Positions 22,211 to 33,988 of a DNA stretch of 64,000 nucleotides are shown here, in pieces; position 1 is the stretch's first letter, and each line of letters begins with the position of its first letter. A program made the translations under genes and the position numbers. Below the pieces are notes generated by a model. The model was not told the origin of the DNA and ran no database searches. It worked only from the letters and a program-made list of their open reading frames with translations. This DNA comes from Rhizophagus clarus (taxonomy: Eukaryota > Glomeromycota > Glomeromycetes > Glomerales > Glomeraceae), in the NCBI GenBank assembly GCA_015698045.1, contig BLAL01000169.1, positions 496,001-560,000 on the forward strand, read 5' to 3'.

Positions 22211-22229
22211 GTTACATGCGCAGTGATTG
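22211..22229 (-). repeat. Right terminal inverted repeat of the TTAA element
   Basis: GTTACATGCGCAGTGATTG is the inverted partner of 19,806-19,824 and is followed by TTAA. Confidence 0.85.
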
Positions 22230-22615
22230 TTAAGCTGTTTCGCTCATTATTCTTTTGACGATATATTTACTGAATGAAAAATATAGCGATAAAATGATAT
22301 AATAAAATACAATGTTATTAATTTTTTTAAAAAAAAATAGCAAATCTCGTTCATGAATAGAACTATGAAGAACAAAGCAAAATCATTTTTAAAAATAATT
22401 GCACATTCTAGATCTACATTCTTATATCATCATTCCGTATTAAATTATAAAAAATAAATAAATATACAACCCATAATGTAAATTAATAATAGTGATAGTA
22501 AATAGTAATAATAATTATCATTATGATGTCACTTTTATAATAATAATAATAATAACAAAATCATGTGTAAGACAATAGAACAACCTGCATTATATTCTTC
22601 AATAACAATAATTAA

Positions 22616-23168
22616 TCAAACTTTATCATATTTATAGTTAGATACTACTTCTTCAACAGGTCTCCATAAAATGCGATGAAAACCAATCACTAGAATAACA
22701 AATCCCTTAAGTTTATTTGGATTTGATTTGGTTATCTTAATACGTTTATCAAATACTCCTGAACTAAAATAATCAACAGGTTTTCCTTTTTGAGATTATA
22801 TTCATATATGATCTTAATTGACTTATTCCATTGTTTAATACTTCACCAATAGTTATTTGTTTTGTTTCTTGATGCTCTTTTGACCAATAAGTATATACCC
22901 TTTTTAATAGACATTCTTCATCTTCTTTTTCAAGAATTTTATCTAAATGTTCTAAATCATTTGCACCAAACTTATTTTTTTGATTTTTCATTAAACCAAC
23001 TAATGAAATATATTTTAATTCCAAACTAATATTGTTATCACCTATTTCTTTTAATATAAAAATATCTGAATAACCAAAACGACCATTTCCTTTTTGTTTT
23101 TGACCATCCATTATTAATGAAAGTTCTGGAATACGATATTTTAATGGCAGAAGGCTTTCAACAATTGC
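22616..23168 (-). pseudogene. Truncated copy of the bromodomain/nuclease gene, C-terminal part
   Basis: It corresponds to the last about 185 residues of the 13.9-15.9 kb gene, including GRFGYSDIFIL and ISLELKY. The 5' part is missing beyond 23,168. One extra T in a T-run near 22,790 shifts the frame, so the reading ends early after SKRKTC. It has no start and is not expected to be functional. Confidence 0.85.
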
Positions 23169-23806
23169 ATCCTAATTTTGGTTTTATAATAAATGAAATA
23201 TCGCCATGTGAAAAGGTAGTATAGCCTCGTGGAAATTCAACCAACCTTCCTGCAAAAATTTTAAGGTATGTAAACTGCGCGTGTTTTATTGATGAGATTA
23301 GCGTTTCGAGTTTCGCCTAAATGATCTATAAACCCATTTCCAAATTTGGGTTTCGGAAGTCTCGGACAATTTCGCCTTATATTGGGCGAAACTTGTGCAA
23401 AACGTTTCTGATTTTTAGAAATAGGTTCGTCCGAAACTATAGATGAGATATGAAAATTTATTAATAGTTAATGATAATCTCTTAAATCTTATTCTAAGTG
23501 CCATTTCATATGTTGGGAGAAAAAGTAGTAGTATTTAGTAATGCATTTCTAATTTTGGTATCATTCGTTTAAAGACTATGGCGAAATTGGAAATTAAGAC
23601 GCTTATCGATGATCTCATGACCTCAATTGTACAAAAAAAAAATAGTGAAAATGGAAATTGATGCGCTTGCGCTTATCAACGATCACTCATGAACTCTGCG
23701 CAATTCATATAAAAAAGAATAAAAAGAATCAAACCATTAATCTCTCGGCTACAATTTCACAAAATACTCTTTAAGATACGATTCTAATCGGGAAATTTTT
23801 TTTTTT
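23169..23806. other. Intergenic region, no gene recognised
   Basis: Between 23,280 and 23,460 several GTTTCG and GGCGAAAC motifs occur in both orientations (TTTCGCC near 23,313, 23,369 and, inverted, 23,387), perhaps a decayed repeat. Nothing else was seen. Confidence 0.4.
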
Positions 23807-23894
23807 ATTCTATTAAAATAACTTTTTTATTCTATTAAAATAACTTTTTTATTCTATTAAAATAACTTTTTTATTCTATTAAAATAACTTTTTT
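23807..23894 (+). repeat. Four exact 22-bp tandem repeats upstream of the lectin-like gene
   Basis: Four identical 22-bp units (each ATTCTATTAAAATAAC plus six T) end 23 bases before the ATG at 23,918. Their identity implies recent expansion. Their place is that of a core promoter or leader. Confidence 0.85.
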
Positions 23895-23917
23895 ATTAAT
23901 ATCTAAAATCATTAATT

Positions 23918-24593
23918 ATGAGTTGGCCTAAAGGTCTTATCTCGTCTGATTGGAAAAATGCAACTGCTATTGCGCCAAATGGTGAATACGTTGTCGTATT
24001 CGCATATCACATGTATGAAGTTAATCCAGATGGCAAATTCACTCAAATTGGATCAGAATGGCCAAGAACTGTAGCAGCAACTACTAATGGCAACTTCATT
24101 TACGCTATTCGTCCTGACGGATTAATTTACAAGATTAGTACCTTATCTTACTCTAATGTATTCAAATGGGCTGAAGCAGGTGGTGGATGGGATAGTGCAA
24201 AAGCAATTTTCGCTTATAATGATCACATTTACGTTGTCCTTGATGCTATCTGGGAAATTCGTCTTGACAGCACTTATCGAAGGTTCAAAATGATGGCTGG
24301 GGAGGCACACGATCTATTACGTAATCGGTGATTACGCATATTCGGTCCATAATAGTGGAAAATATAGAAACAGAATTCTTAGTTGCGGATGGGCAAATAC
24401 ATTCCAATTACTCACATTAGATAATAAGTTGTTTGTTTATGACGTATATCTTACAATAGTTGATAAAGATACTGGTGCGAAAACTGTTGTACATACAGAT
24501 GATTGGAATTCTAGATTAGCTGGTTGTGCTACTGCCAATGCAATGTATACAGTTTTTGCTAGTGGAAATCTATGGAAAGTTACGAGATCTTAA
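23918..24593 (+). pseudogene. Beta-propeller (tectonin-like) lectin gene with frameshifts
   Basis: The ATG at 23,918 starts MSWPKGLISSDWKNATAIAP. Repeated short blocks follow with Trp and alternating hydrophobic residues (YVVVFAYHMYEVNPDG, FIYAIRPDGLIYKIS, IYVVLDAIWEI), the pattern of tectonin or fucose-lectin-type propeller blades. Near 24,284-24,322 the frame shifts, probably by two single-base losses. Blades continue in another frame (YVIGDYAYSVH, LFVYDVYLT, YTVFASGNLWKV) to TAA at 24,591-24,593. Total length would be about 225 residues, without signal peptide. Family members bind glycans, often in defence. It may be a recent pseudogene or contain sequencing errors. Confidence 0.6.
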
Positions 24594-25275
24594 TAATTTA
24601 TATATCAGTCGATAAATTTTAAGGAATTGTGCATCATAAATCGAAAATAAAAATGAAATTTTACAAACAAGTATATAAAATCAAATATTCGCAAAAAAAA
24701 TAAAAAAGAATCCGATTTAACGTTTAAAGTATATAACGAATAAACCAAATTATGCAATACAGTAATAATAATATTTGGTTTAAATTTATTAGATAAAGTT
24801 ATTTATATTTTATCTGCATACCAATTATTAATTTATTCTCTATCGGTGTCAGAAGTGCCAGAACGTGGAAACAACTCCAAAAAACCGGTTCTGAGCGGAA
24901 TTTTAAACTGAACCAATTAAATCCTATTAGTTAAATTAACTAAAATTTTATCATCAGGTATGGCCTTTGAGATAATAATTATTTGTTTTCATGCAAATAA
25001 AAAATTCAACGATATTTATTTATTATCTTAAAATAACAGATTATCATATTGCAGTAAAAGGTAATTTAATGGGCCATGATATTCAAATTTTTTTATTTAA
25101 TAAAATAAAACAACTCTCAAATCCAACTCTCCTGGAACAAACGCTCTTCGTCGCTCAAATTATCCTTACTTATACCTACTTCAATCAAGAAATTTTAATC
25201 TGTAAAGATTCTATTTAATAAATTAAAATTTAGTAGAGTTGTTCGATTAATATGGATTATGAAATTTAAAATTTA
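24594..25275. other. Intergenic region, no gene recognised
   Basis: AT-rich sequence between two genes. A 75-codon ORF at 24,991-25,218 has no recognisable features and no homologue that I know. Confidence 0.45.
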
Positions 25276-26625
25276 TTAATTACCTGAGAATTTCATGCTA
25301 ATTATATTATCTCTTTGTTCATAATAATCGTCAGAGTTTTTCGGTTCAGGAAGATTATTATTAAAATTAAATGATCTACTTGTATAAATAGCTTCTCTAT
25401 GTGTTTTATATGATGAATGAGTTAAAGATATATTGCTAGTCGATAAATTCAAATTCTTATTAATTTCTTCTGCTTCTTTAACTTGTTTTTGCAATTCTGT
25501 TTGATCATCAAATGTAACCCACCATTCAAATAGAATGTCACTAATTTCTTCTGCTTTTGGTCTGTTTGATGGTTTTGCATCTAAGCATTTTTTAATTAAA
25601 TTTACAATTAATTGGGGTACTTTAATATTAAACCTTGGCCTAAGACCTCGGCAAATTTTTATGGCCAAATTTTCATTGTGACTTAAATCATGATATGGAG
25701 GCAAACCGGATAGTACCTCGTAAATAATTATACCAAAACTATAGATATCAGCATCTTTGGTATAATTTTGTCCTCTTAAAATTTCGGGTGCAATATATGG
25801 TAAAACACCATATATATTGTTTATTGTATTTCCCGATGCATTATGATCTGCGGGTTCACATAATCCCATATCAGTTATAGAAGGATAATCGAAAAAATAG
25901 AGTATATTTCCGATATGTAAATCTCGATGGATAAGTTCATTTTTATGAATTCTCCGAAGTCCGAAAGAAATATTCAGTAAATCGTATAGCTTGGATTTCA
26001 AACTTAATTTATCGCAATTTTTATCTAGGTAATTTCGTAAACTTCCATTTTCTGCATATTGCATGACTATCATGTAGTTTTTTGTTTCTGGATCTTGCGT
26101 AATTCCATAAACTTTAACAATATAAGAAAATGCGGAATCTTCAACAATCTTACGATGTATCGTAATCTAAACGTACAATATATAAACATTAGTAAAAATT
26201 ACATATTAAAATTTCATTAAAGTAGAAAATAGCCTTACCTCATTGGTAAATTTATATGTAACATTTTCCGAATTATTTAAACTTTTCAGAGCTACGAACT
26301 CATCGGGATCATCTCGTTCCCAATTTTGATTCTTGTTGTCCCATTCCCGTATATATCCATCAATCCATTTTGCTCTATATACTGTTCCAAAACCACCCTT
26401 TGCAATATATTCAATATCGTAAATTTTATCATAAGGTATCCACTCTAATATTTCACAAAAATTAATTGCTGATAGTTGAGCTTCTTGAATAAGTTTGTCA
26501 ATATCATCATTTCCACTACTCCAATTTTTAAAATTTTGTTGAAAATGTTTTGCATTACAAGTTTTACACCAATTAATATTATTAATTTCCTGTTTACACG
26601 CTTCACATACCCATGGATCGCTCAT
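25276..26625 (-). CDS. TKL-like protein kinase with N-terminal zinc ribbon, 425 aa
   Basis: Two exons (26625-26239, 26166-25276) join in phase 0 across a 72-bp GT-AG intron. Residues 7-23 carry CEAC...CKTC, a zinc-ribbon-like motif, followed by WSSGNDDIDKLIQEAQ. The kinase domain has the glycine loop KGGFGTVY (about 76-83), VALKSL (Lys about 111), HRDLHIGNIL (about 208-217), ITDMGL in place of DFG, and IAPEIL. The C-terminal region has SIDN-free, Ser/Asn-rich sequence with AIYTSRSFNFNN, a tail also seen in the 54-kb kinase. This kinase family is strongly expanded in arbuscular mycorrhizal fungi. Substrates are unknown. All core residues needed for catalysis appear present, although DMG is unusual. 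Confidence 0.85.
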
Positions 26626-28029
26626 AGTTCAATAAGTTATTTGAGAAGAAATGTCGATAGATTAGCGATCGATCAATTCAATTATAAGTATAACTATAAA
26701 GTTTAAAAATAAGACAATTAAATTTAACAATTATATCTAATTAAAAATTTTTGATAAAAGTAAAAAAATCCTCAATATTTCCGCTCAATATTAAAATATC
26801 AAATATTTCTAAATCTTATGACTTATCATAAATATATATACGTCAATAAAAGAATCAAAAAAATAAAAATAAAAAATAAAAAATAAAAATTACTCTAAAA
26901 AAAAAATAAAATAAAATTCAAAAGTTATAAATAAATATTTCATTCGATTTATGAATTTAGACTAGAAACTTTTTAAACCACTTTAGGTTAATAAAATTTT
27001 ATATATAAGGTATAGCTAAAACTAATATGCATCTTTGTGTAATAATTAATATTTTGCTCAACGAATCATCTGATTACGCTAATAAATAGTACAGGATTAA
27101 CACACGTCGTGTAACTTTGATCGTCATATATCAGATTTTACTGCGTAAGTTTGCTATGTTAATAATACAGTAATTAGTTAATTTTAATCAAATTATTTTG
27201 AAAGGTAAAAATAAATTATAAATATCAGAACTGGTACACCGATAGAGTCATTTCCCTCCCTGTCTATCATTCCCATATATCGGTCCACATAAATTTTTTT
27301 TATATTTTTTTTTTTATGTTTCTGAAGTTCAAGAGGCGTCAAAACCTAGAATTTAAAAAAGAAACCCATCAAATACTGACGCAATACAGATTATCAGTAT
27401 TATAGCCGAGATAAGACTGCTTAGAGAAATGTATAGAAGTAAATTACAATGATAAAGAAATCAGCAATAGCCTTATTTTGTACGATAAAATTTACTCATA
27501 AAATTTTTATTCTCTTTCCACAAATTTAAATTGTTTGAACTTATTTTTAAAATCACATTTTATGTAAATTATTTCGTTCAATCAATAATTGTATATATAA
27601 ATAAAAAAAAATTGAAAATTTTGTCTTTGCATGATTAACTTACTATTTCAGTTTAACGTTAATATCTATGGTAAAGTCTTTATATTATTATTGTTACAAT
27701 TATTATTGCTTTAATTAACAGACAATGAAATATAATTGATTACCCATACTAAATTTAATTTATCGGCTACGAATTGAAAATATTGACGTAAAGTAGGTTT
27801 CACAAATCACAATGATCGACCAATAAATATGTTGTGTCATTATTATATAACGAAAAGTGATTTTGGATTCAATTGTGGCTTATAATGAAATATAAAAATT
27901 AGGCTATGTAATTGTGAAAGAAAAAACAAGTTTATGCGAATGTAAAAGCCATAAACTTTTTTTTATTAAAAAATGTATTTTCATAAAAAAAAAGTTTTTT
28001 TTTCTTTATCCCATGTACTACTAAAATTA

Positions 28030-28069
<40 letters not shown>

Positions 28070-28095
28070 AAAATAAAATTTATTTATACATTTGT
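26626..28095. other. AT-rich intergenic region with a 42-base A run
   Basis: No gene was recognised. It has homopolymer tracts, including A(42) at about 28,035-28,076, close upstream of the next start codon. Confidence 0.5.
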
Positions 28096-30760
28096 ATGAT
28101 AATCGATCTTTTAACAAAGAATAAAAATAGAGTATATTCAAGTAGAAATAAAATGAGAGGCGAAAGGAAATTTCTTTTTAAAAGGAGAATGAAATTTTTT
28201 GTTGTCAGTAGTATAATTTTACTCGGATTATCTTTAATCCTTTGGCTTTTCGTTGCTACTGAGCTTATGACGATTGATACTTCTATAGAAGAAACAAAAC
28301 AAGTTTCTTTAAAAGAATCTAAAATTCCATTAAAAGATACGGTTAACAATAAACCCCAAAAAATACCGAATGAAAATGATTTAAATTCAACACCTTCATT
28401 ACCAAATACTCATTCAAATTCAATTCCCTCGGAACCACCAGAAAAGATAACGGAGTCAACGTTTTCAGATTCTCAGTTTGAAGAATCACAACCCGAAACA
28501 ACTAAACCAATAAAGATAAAAATTTACAAAACTTTCAATTTGGTTCTTCGCAACGAAACAAAATCACCTGACGGATTCTCCCGTAATGTGTATACAATAA
28601 ATAATCAGTTTCCGGGTCCAGAAATAATTGTTGATAAAGGAGATACAGTTAGAATTAATGTAACAAACTATATAGGTCGACCTACGACGATTCATGTTCA
28701 TGGAATGATTCATAAGGAAACGGTTTACATGGATGGAGTTCCTTATGTCACTCAATGTCCGATTCAAAATGGGAGCAGTTTTATTTATGAATTCGAAGCT
28801 GCGCATCCTGGAACTTATTGGTAGTAAGTAAAATGTGACAATGGACGCATTTTAATTTCCTGTAACTAAGTTCTTTACTTTTATTTGTTATTTTTAAGTT
28901 ATTCACATTATGAAACACAACGTGCAGATGGATTATATGGCTCATTGATCGTAAAAGATCCGGAAGAATCTAGATATTATAATTATAATGGGGAAAAAAC
29001 GATTCTTTTATCAGATTGGTATCATGACGAATCTCCAATATTATTAAGGAATTATCAATACAGTAACAGTACATCAATTGTCGAGGTAATATAATAAATT
29101 TATCATTTGCAAAACCAAATTAAGTTTTATTTTTTTAATAAATCATTTAAATTATTATTATAGCCTATTCCTAACAGTGGGTTAATCAATGGAAAAGGAA
29201 TTTTTAATTGTATGGACGATCCAATAAAGAAAAAAAATTGTAATTTTGATTCATTAAGTATTGAAGAATTTTATTTTGAACCTAATAAAAAAAATCGTCT
29301 TCGAATAATAAATACGAGGTAATTTGTAATACGTTTATTTAAGGATTCACCAATTAATTTTAACCGTTAAATTACTTTTTTTTTAGCGCAATGACGTCAT
29401 TTTATTTTTCAATTGATGGGCATATGCTTCAAGTAATAGAAGTTGATGGTACACCTACAATTCCCTCAAGCAGATTCCATCGTTTACCGATTCACGTAGG
29501 ACAACGATATTCAGTAATTCCAATTCGTCTCCCTCAATACACACCAACTTTAAATTTTTACTTACGCGCTGAATTCGCGAAGAAATCATTTCGTTCCACA
29601 ACACCTAATTATATGTTAAATTCATCGCCAACAGAACTTAAAGCAATAATTCGATATAGTAAAGGAGAAAATGATAAATTATTACCAGCGACATTATCGT
29701 GGACGTTACAACGATCCTCTTTATTATTTCCTTTAATAGATTTAAATCCTCTTGATTTAAAATCATACTTTCAAAGTAATTTACCAGAAAACAAGACATA
29801 TTATCAATTCGATTTTGTTATTGAAAAATTTAATGAACAAATACCTTTAAAATTTAGTCATAAAGGTTTTAATGATGATATCGAATATTTTTATGGATCA
29901 ATTAATAGTGCACAAAGGGGTGTATCTGTTTATAATCCGGACAAGAGTACAAATATTTTGAAATTATTATTGGAAGGTAAAATGAAATCTTTTCCATTTT
30001 ATTGGAATATTTATGTATTCAAAAGAAGATTGACTATAGATTTATTCTTAAAAAGTAAGTATTATACAAATAACATCATAAATATTTTTGTTATAAAAAT
30101 TAACTTTTTAAACAAATATTCTTGCTTTTTAGATAACGATGATCTCGATCAAGTATTCTATTTGGTAAATTATCTTAATTACTCATGTACTCGATTGATT
30201 TTATTATTTAAATTAACTTAATCATTTATTCCGCAGCATGGGCATAAATTCTGGATATTAGGGCAAGGGACAAATTCAACACCAGAGTATTCAGATTTAA
30301 ATTATTTCAATCCAATCAGAAGAGATACGGTTGTTGTACCACCATTAGGGTAAGACCAGTTTACTTGTTAATTTTAATTATTAAATATTATTAAATAATC
30401 GATTCAATTTCTATATGGCCGATTATTAGATGGACGCTTATAAAATTTACTCTTAATAACCCTGGAGTATGGACTTTTAGTAATCCTATAGTGGTAAGAG
30501 GCATTATAATTTTTTACTCTAATTTCATTAACAGTAACTAATTTAATAAAAATAATATTTTTTAGTGGCATCAAAATATTGGAATGATAAGTCAAATAGT
30601 CGAATTGCCCAAAGTAGTCAAAAAATTTTCTACTATTCCTCCAATAGAATGGTGTAAATTATGTAATGATGATGATAAAAATAATCTAAAAGTATGTCAA
30701 ACGAAGAAGAATTACAATTTATTGGACGAAATTAAAAATATTTGGAATAATAATTTATAA
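28096..30760 (+). CDS. Multicopper-oxidase-like membrane protein lacking most copper ligands, 713 aa
   Basis: Eight exons (28096-28823, 28899-29085, 29164-29318, 29387-30054, 30133-30164, 30237-30349, 30430-30493, 30566-30760) join with GT-AG borders and matching phases into 713 codons. Residues about 34-56 are one membrane segment, followed by a Ser/Thr/Pro-rich linker. The three-cupredoxin oxidase fold is clear: IHVHGMI (200-203), MDGVPYVTQCPI, HPGTYWY, LINGKG, RLRIINTS, HGHKFWILG, RRDTVVVPPLG, NNPGVWTF. Copper motifs are altered. HSH is YSH (244-246), HPxHxH is QVFYLH (586-591) and HCHxxxH is SNPIVWH (645-651). Six of eleven ligands, including the T1 cysteine, are gone. It is probably a non-enzymatic relative. 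The ATG at 28153 is an alternative start. Confidence 0.8.
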
Positions 30761-31310
30761 TTAGATTTTTTTTTATTTTATTTATACTGTATGTTATAAA
30801 AGAATGATATAATTTCATTTAATGATTTAAATTTTTAATAAAGATGTACACTTTTATAGGTTTTGTTTAATTAATGCGATAAAATAATCTTAAAATCGCT
30901 AAACGTACTATACAATTCATTTTCAGTCACGATGTTATTTTTTTTAACTTTATATGACCAATCAATAACTAATCTAATAGTAATAATTACAAATATAACT
31001 CTTAGTTAGTCACAGTTATTTTGATATTTTTCATATTACAGCAAATACATACAATCATTGTAACAAAATATATCGCATCGTTGCAATAAAATATGCTGGA
31101 ATTGCTCAGATGAACAACATTTAAAAAAATAGTTACATACATCGAATATATACATCATCATTACAAAAAATTTATACGACCTTATAACAAATATATACAT
31201 TTTTTTCTAGACGTGAATGAGTCAAACTGACGGGACTGTTATGTATTGATGTGTCAGTCCGAGTCAAATCATCTTTTTTTTGTATTTAAGAATTTGATTT
31301 TTCTTGCTTT
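30761..31310. other. Intergenic region, no gene recognised
   Basis: AT-rich sequence with AAATATATAC-type motifs recurring about every 45-60 bases at 31,040-31,200. Nothing else was seen. Confidence 0.4.
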
Positions 31311-31468
31311 ATACATTTTATCTTGCTTTTTAAAAAGTTTTGCTTTTTAAAAAGTTATACATTCATTTTATCTTGCTTTTTAAAAAGTTTTGCTTTTTAA
31401 AAAGTTATACATTCATTTTATCTTGCTTTTTAAAAAGTTATACATTCATTTTATCTTGCTTTTTAAAT
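31311..31468 (+). repeat. Minisatellite upstream of the third bromodomain/nuclease copy
   Basis: Blocks of TACATTCATTTTATCTTGC alternate with TTTTTAAAAAGTT. The array is made of 52-bp and 36-bp units with or without an extra TTGCTTTTTAAAAAG block. It ends about 40 bp before the ATG at 31,511. Confidence 0.8.
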
Positions 31469-31510
31469 ACTTATAGACTTTTGTATGCATATACTATAGA
31501 ATTTTTTAAC

Positions 31511-33485
31511 ATGAGTGTAACAACTAAAGACTATATTGGATCAACCGAAAACGGATCGATCAAATGAAAACTATATTGGATATGAGGGTAAGGAAATCAT
31601 ACATTGATATTTGACAAGAATTTCATTCATCTTTTAATCAACCTCTTTTATTATTAGTCCTTGTTTCTTACCTAACCGAGTCAAGAAATTGGTCCTACCG
31701 TGGCTTGTTGAATCTTAACCGAGATGTCATTATTGTTTCACTAACTTCATCAACTAGCTCTTCATTAACTTTAGCTAAGTGGCAAAACTTTGACATTACC
31801 TGGTATAAACGTTTTTTGCGTGTAGCTAAGAGATTATTGGAACCGAGTACTTTTACTGTAGTAAAAAAAAAGGTGCGTTTGTTTTTTATTTTGCAAAGTA
31901 TAGGGTAACTCCTGATACTCGTCGTAGTCACTTAGTGAGAATTACTGTCTTGTTCGCCTGGTAACCAACCCAGGCTCTCAATTCAGGCGCCCTTGCTTTG
32001 TTGTTGGTAAAGTCTGCTAATTCTGGAGGAGGAATTAGCTATGTACCTTCTTTGCTACTAAATAAAAATTTGATGCACTATTAACGATGACTTACTCATC
32101 ACAGGTAAATACAGAATATTCACAACGGAACTATTCCTGAAAAAACAATAGTTGTTGATGAGTGTGAAAAGGAGAATATAGTGAGCACTATTCCTAATGA
32201 GACAGTAGTAATTGAAGGAATGTGAAAAGAAGATTATATCAATTACTACTCCTGAAAAAATTACTATTTCTGAAGAAATAGCTATTGATGAAGAATGTGA
32301 AAAGGAGAATATGGGGACTATTATTCCTGAAAGAACAATTCAAACTCTAGTTAAAGATCTTTTTCAACCAGATTTACCTACAAAGAATGGTAAACTTATT
32401 AATTTCTGTTATGATATTCTTCATGAACTTGAAAATAAATCTTATGCTCATCCATTCTATAAATGTGATATTAATAAAGGTATAAAATATCCAATGGATC
32501 TATTAACTATAAATTCAAAATTAGAGAATAATCAATACACATTATTAGAAGAATTTGAAGATGACATTCGTCTAATATTTTGCAATTGCTACACATATAA
32601 TGATGTTGAAAGTAAGGTATATTATTTAGGTAAAGAATTAGAAGCTGTTTTTAATAAGAAATGGAATGAAAAACTTATCCTTAATGATAGACAATCAAGA
32701 GAACTGAAAAGGGTAAGAGATAATGATGATACAGATAGTCCATTTAAAAAACAAATCCGAATTTTAGAGCAAAATGAGGACAAGTTAATATATAGACATG
32801 TTATTAATAAAACTCTTCTTGTTGTTTCAGCATATGAAAACCTTATTGCAGGTAATATTATGCCTTTTATAAAAAACTTAAAGACATTTCTATTAACAAG
32901 GTCAAAGATGTCTTTATATTCTGCAGATGTGGCTGTTCTTCAGGCAATTGTTAAAGTTCTTTTACCATCAAAATATTGTATTCCAGAACTTTCATTAGTA
33001 ATGGATGGCAATAAACAAAAAGGATATGGTCGTTTTGGTTATTCAGATATTTTCGTACTAAAAGGAACAGGAGATAACAATATTAGTTTAGAATTAAAAT
33101 ACATTTCATTAGTTAGTTTGATAAAAAATCAAAAAAATAATTTTAGTACAAAAGATTTAGAAGATTTAGATAAAACTCTTGAAAAGGAAGATGAAGAATC
33201 TTTATTAAAAAGGCTTTATACATATTGGTCAAAAGAATATAAAGAAACAAAACAGATAACTATTGGTGAAGTATTAAACAATGGAATAAATCAATTGGAA
33301 TCATATATGAACATAATCTCGAATGGAAAACCTATTAATTATACTAGTTCAGTGAACGTGTGAAAATAACAAAATCAAATCCTAATAAGTTAAAAGGATT
33401 TGTCATCTTAGTAGTTGGTTTTCGCCGTATTTTGTGGAGACCTGTTGAGGAAGTAATATCTAGTTACATATATGATAAGATTTAG
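31511..33485 (+). pseudogene. Third copy of the bromodomain/nuclease gene, decayed
   Basis: The exon layout equals that of the 15.9-kb gene: exon 1 31,511-31,587, exon 2 31,658-31,872, exon 3 from 32,105, with the long second intron conserved almost base for base. The exons encode LNLNRDVI, the bromodomain (INFCYDILHEL, YPMDLLTINSKL, RLIFCNCYTYN) and the nuclease-like core (GYSDIFVLKG, ISLELKYISL). Frameshifts occur in exon 1 (an extra A near 31,563), near 32,210 and near 33,350, after which ITKSNPNKLKGFVIL continues in another frame to TAG at 33,483. Divergence is larger than between the first two copies. Confidence 0.8.
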
Positions 33486-33988
33486 GGTTTTGGAAACTAA
33501 GCATTTGTTTCTTTTGCTATCTGATTATTTATGTGTGCACTTTTGGCTAATCATTATGTATGTTAATTGTTATTCTGATTTTTATAAATCTTTAAATGAC
33601 TGAATTAAAATTAGTTATCACATTTGATGTGAATTATTATGAACGGGTTCGGAATTAGATAATTTTATTTTATTTTATGTATTTATTTATTTATTACAGA
33701 TAAAGACAGAACATCAATACAAATAAGCTTTCTTGCTTTTATAATAGTTTTTGATGCAATTTTGTATAAGTAGCATCTGGAGCCAGTAATACTACACAGA
33801 CACTTAACTGCTCAATTTTTGTTTTTACAATCCAAATTTAATCTCAAAATTACAAGCTGAAAAATGTTACCATGTAAGTGGTTTTTTTACCTCTACGTGG
33901 TATTCAGGAAAAATAGTTGTAGATTAAACTATTATTCATATTTCAAATTCTTGTTACATAAAAAGTATATACTTTCACTCTTAATTTG
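33486..33988. other. Intergenic region, no gene recognised
   Basis: AT-rich sequence. Nothing was recognised. Confidence 0.45.

Larger units (their letters stand above)
19806..22229. mobile_element. Non-autonomous element with 19-bp terminal inverted repeats and TTAA duplication
   Basis: The left end CAATCACCGCGCATGTAAC matches the inverted right end at 18 of 19 positions. TTAA flanks both sides (19,802-19,805 and 22,230-22,233), and the related copy at 13,540-13,543 has a single TTAA, so this is a clean insertion. TTAA duplication suggests piggyBac-type mobilisation. A TA duplication with ends beginning ACAATCAC fits the same junctions, so a Tc1/mariner-type enzyme cannot be excluded. No transposase is present; the short ORFs inside fall in pyrimidine-rich repeats and are probably spurious. 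Confidence 0.8.
19731..23168. repeat. Truncated duplicate of the 13.47-14.48 kb segment, split by an insertion
   Basis: The segment 19,733-19,805 plus 22,234-23,168 is nearly identical to 13,471-14,478: the 3' flank and C-terminal coding part of the bromodomain/nuclease gene. Identity ends sharply after CAATTGC at 23,168. The middle (19,806-22,229) is a later insertion, absent from the 13.5-kb copy. Confidence 0.85.

Noticed and set aside
28035-28076. Poly(A) run as a sign of a retroposed gene
   Set aside because: The run lies upstream of an intron-containing gene and no target duplication is visible; similar runs occur at 39.86 kb and 41.2 kb.
28096-30760. Calling the multicopper-oxidase-like gene a pseudogene
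   Set aside because: All exon phases agree and no stop or frameshift was found, so loss of copper ligands in an intact gene is the better description.
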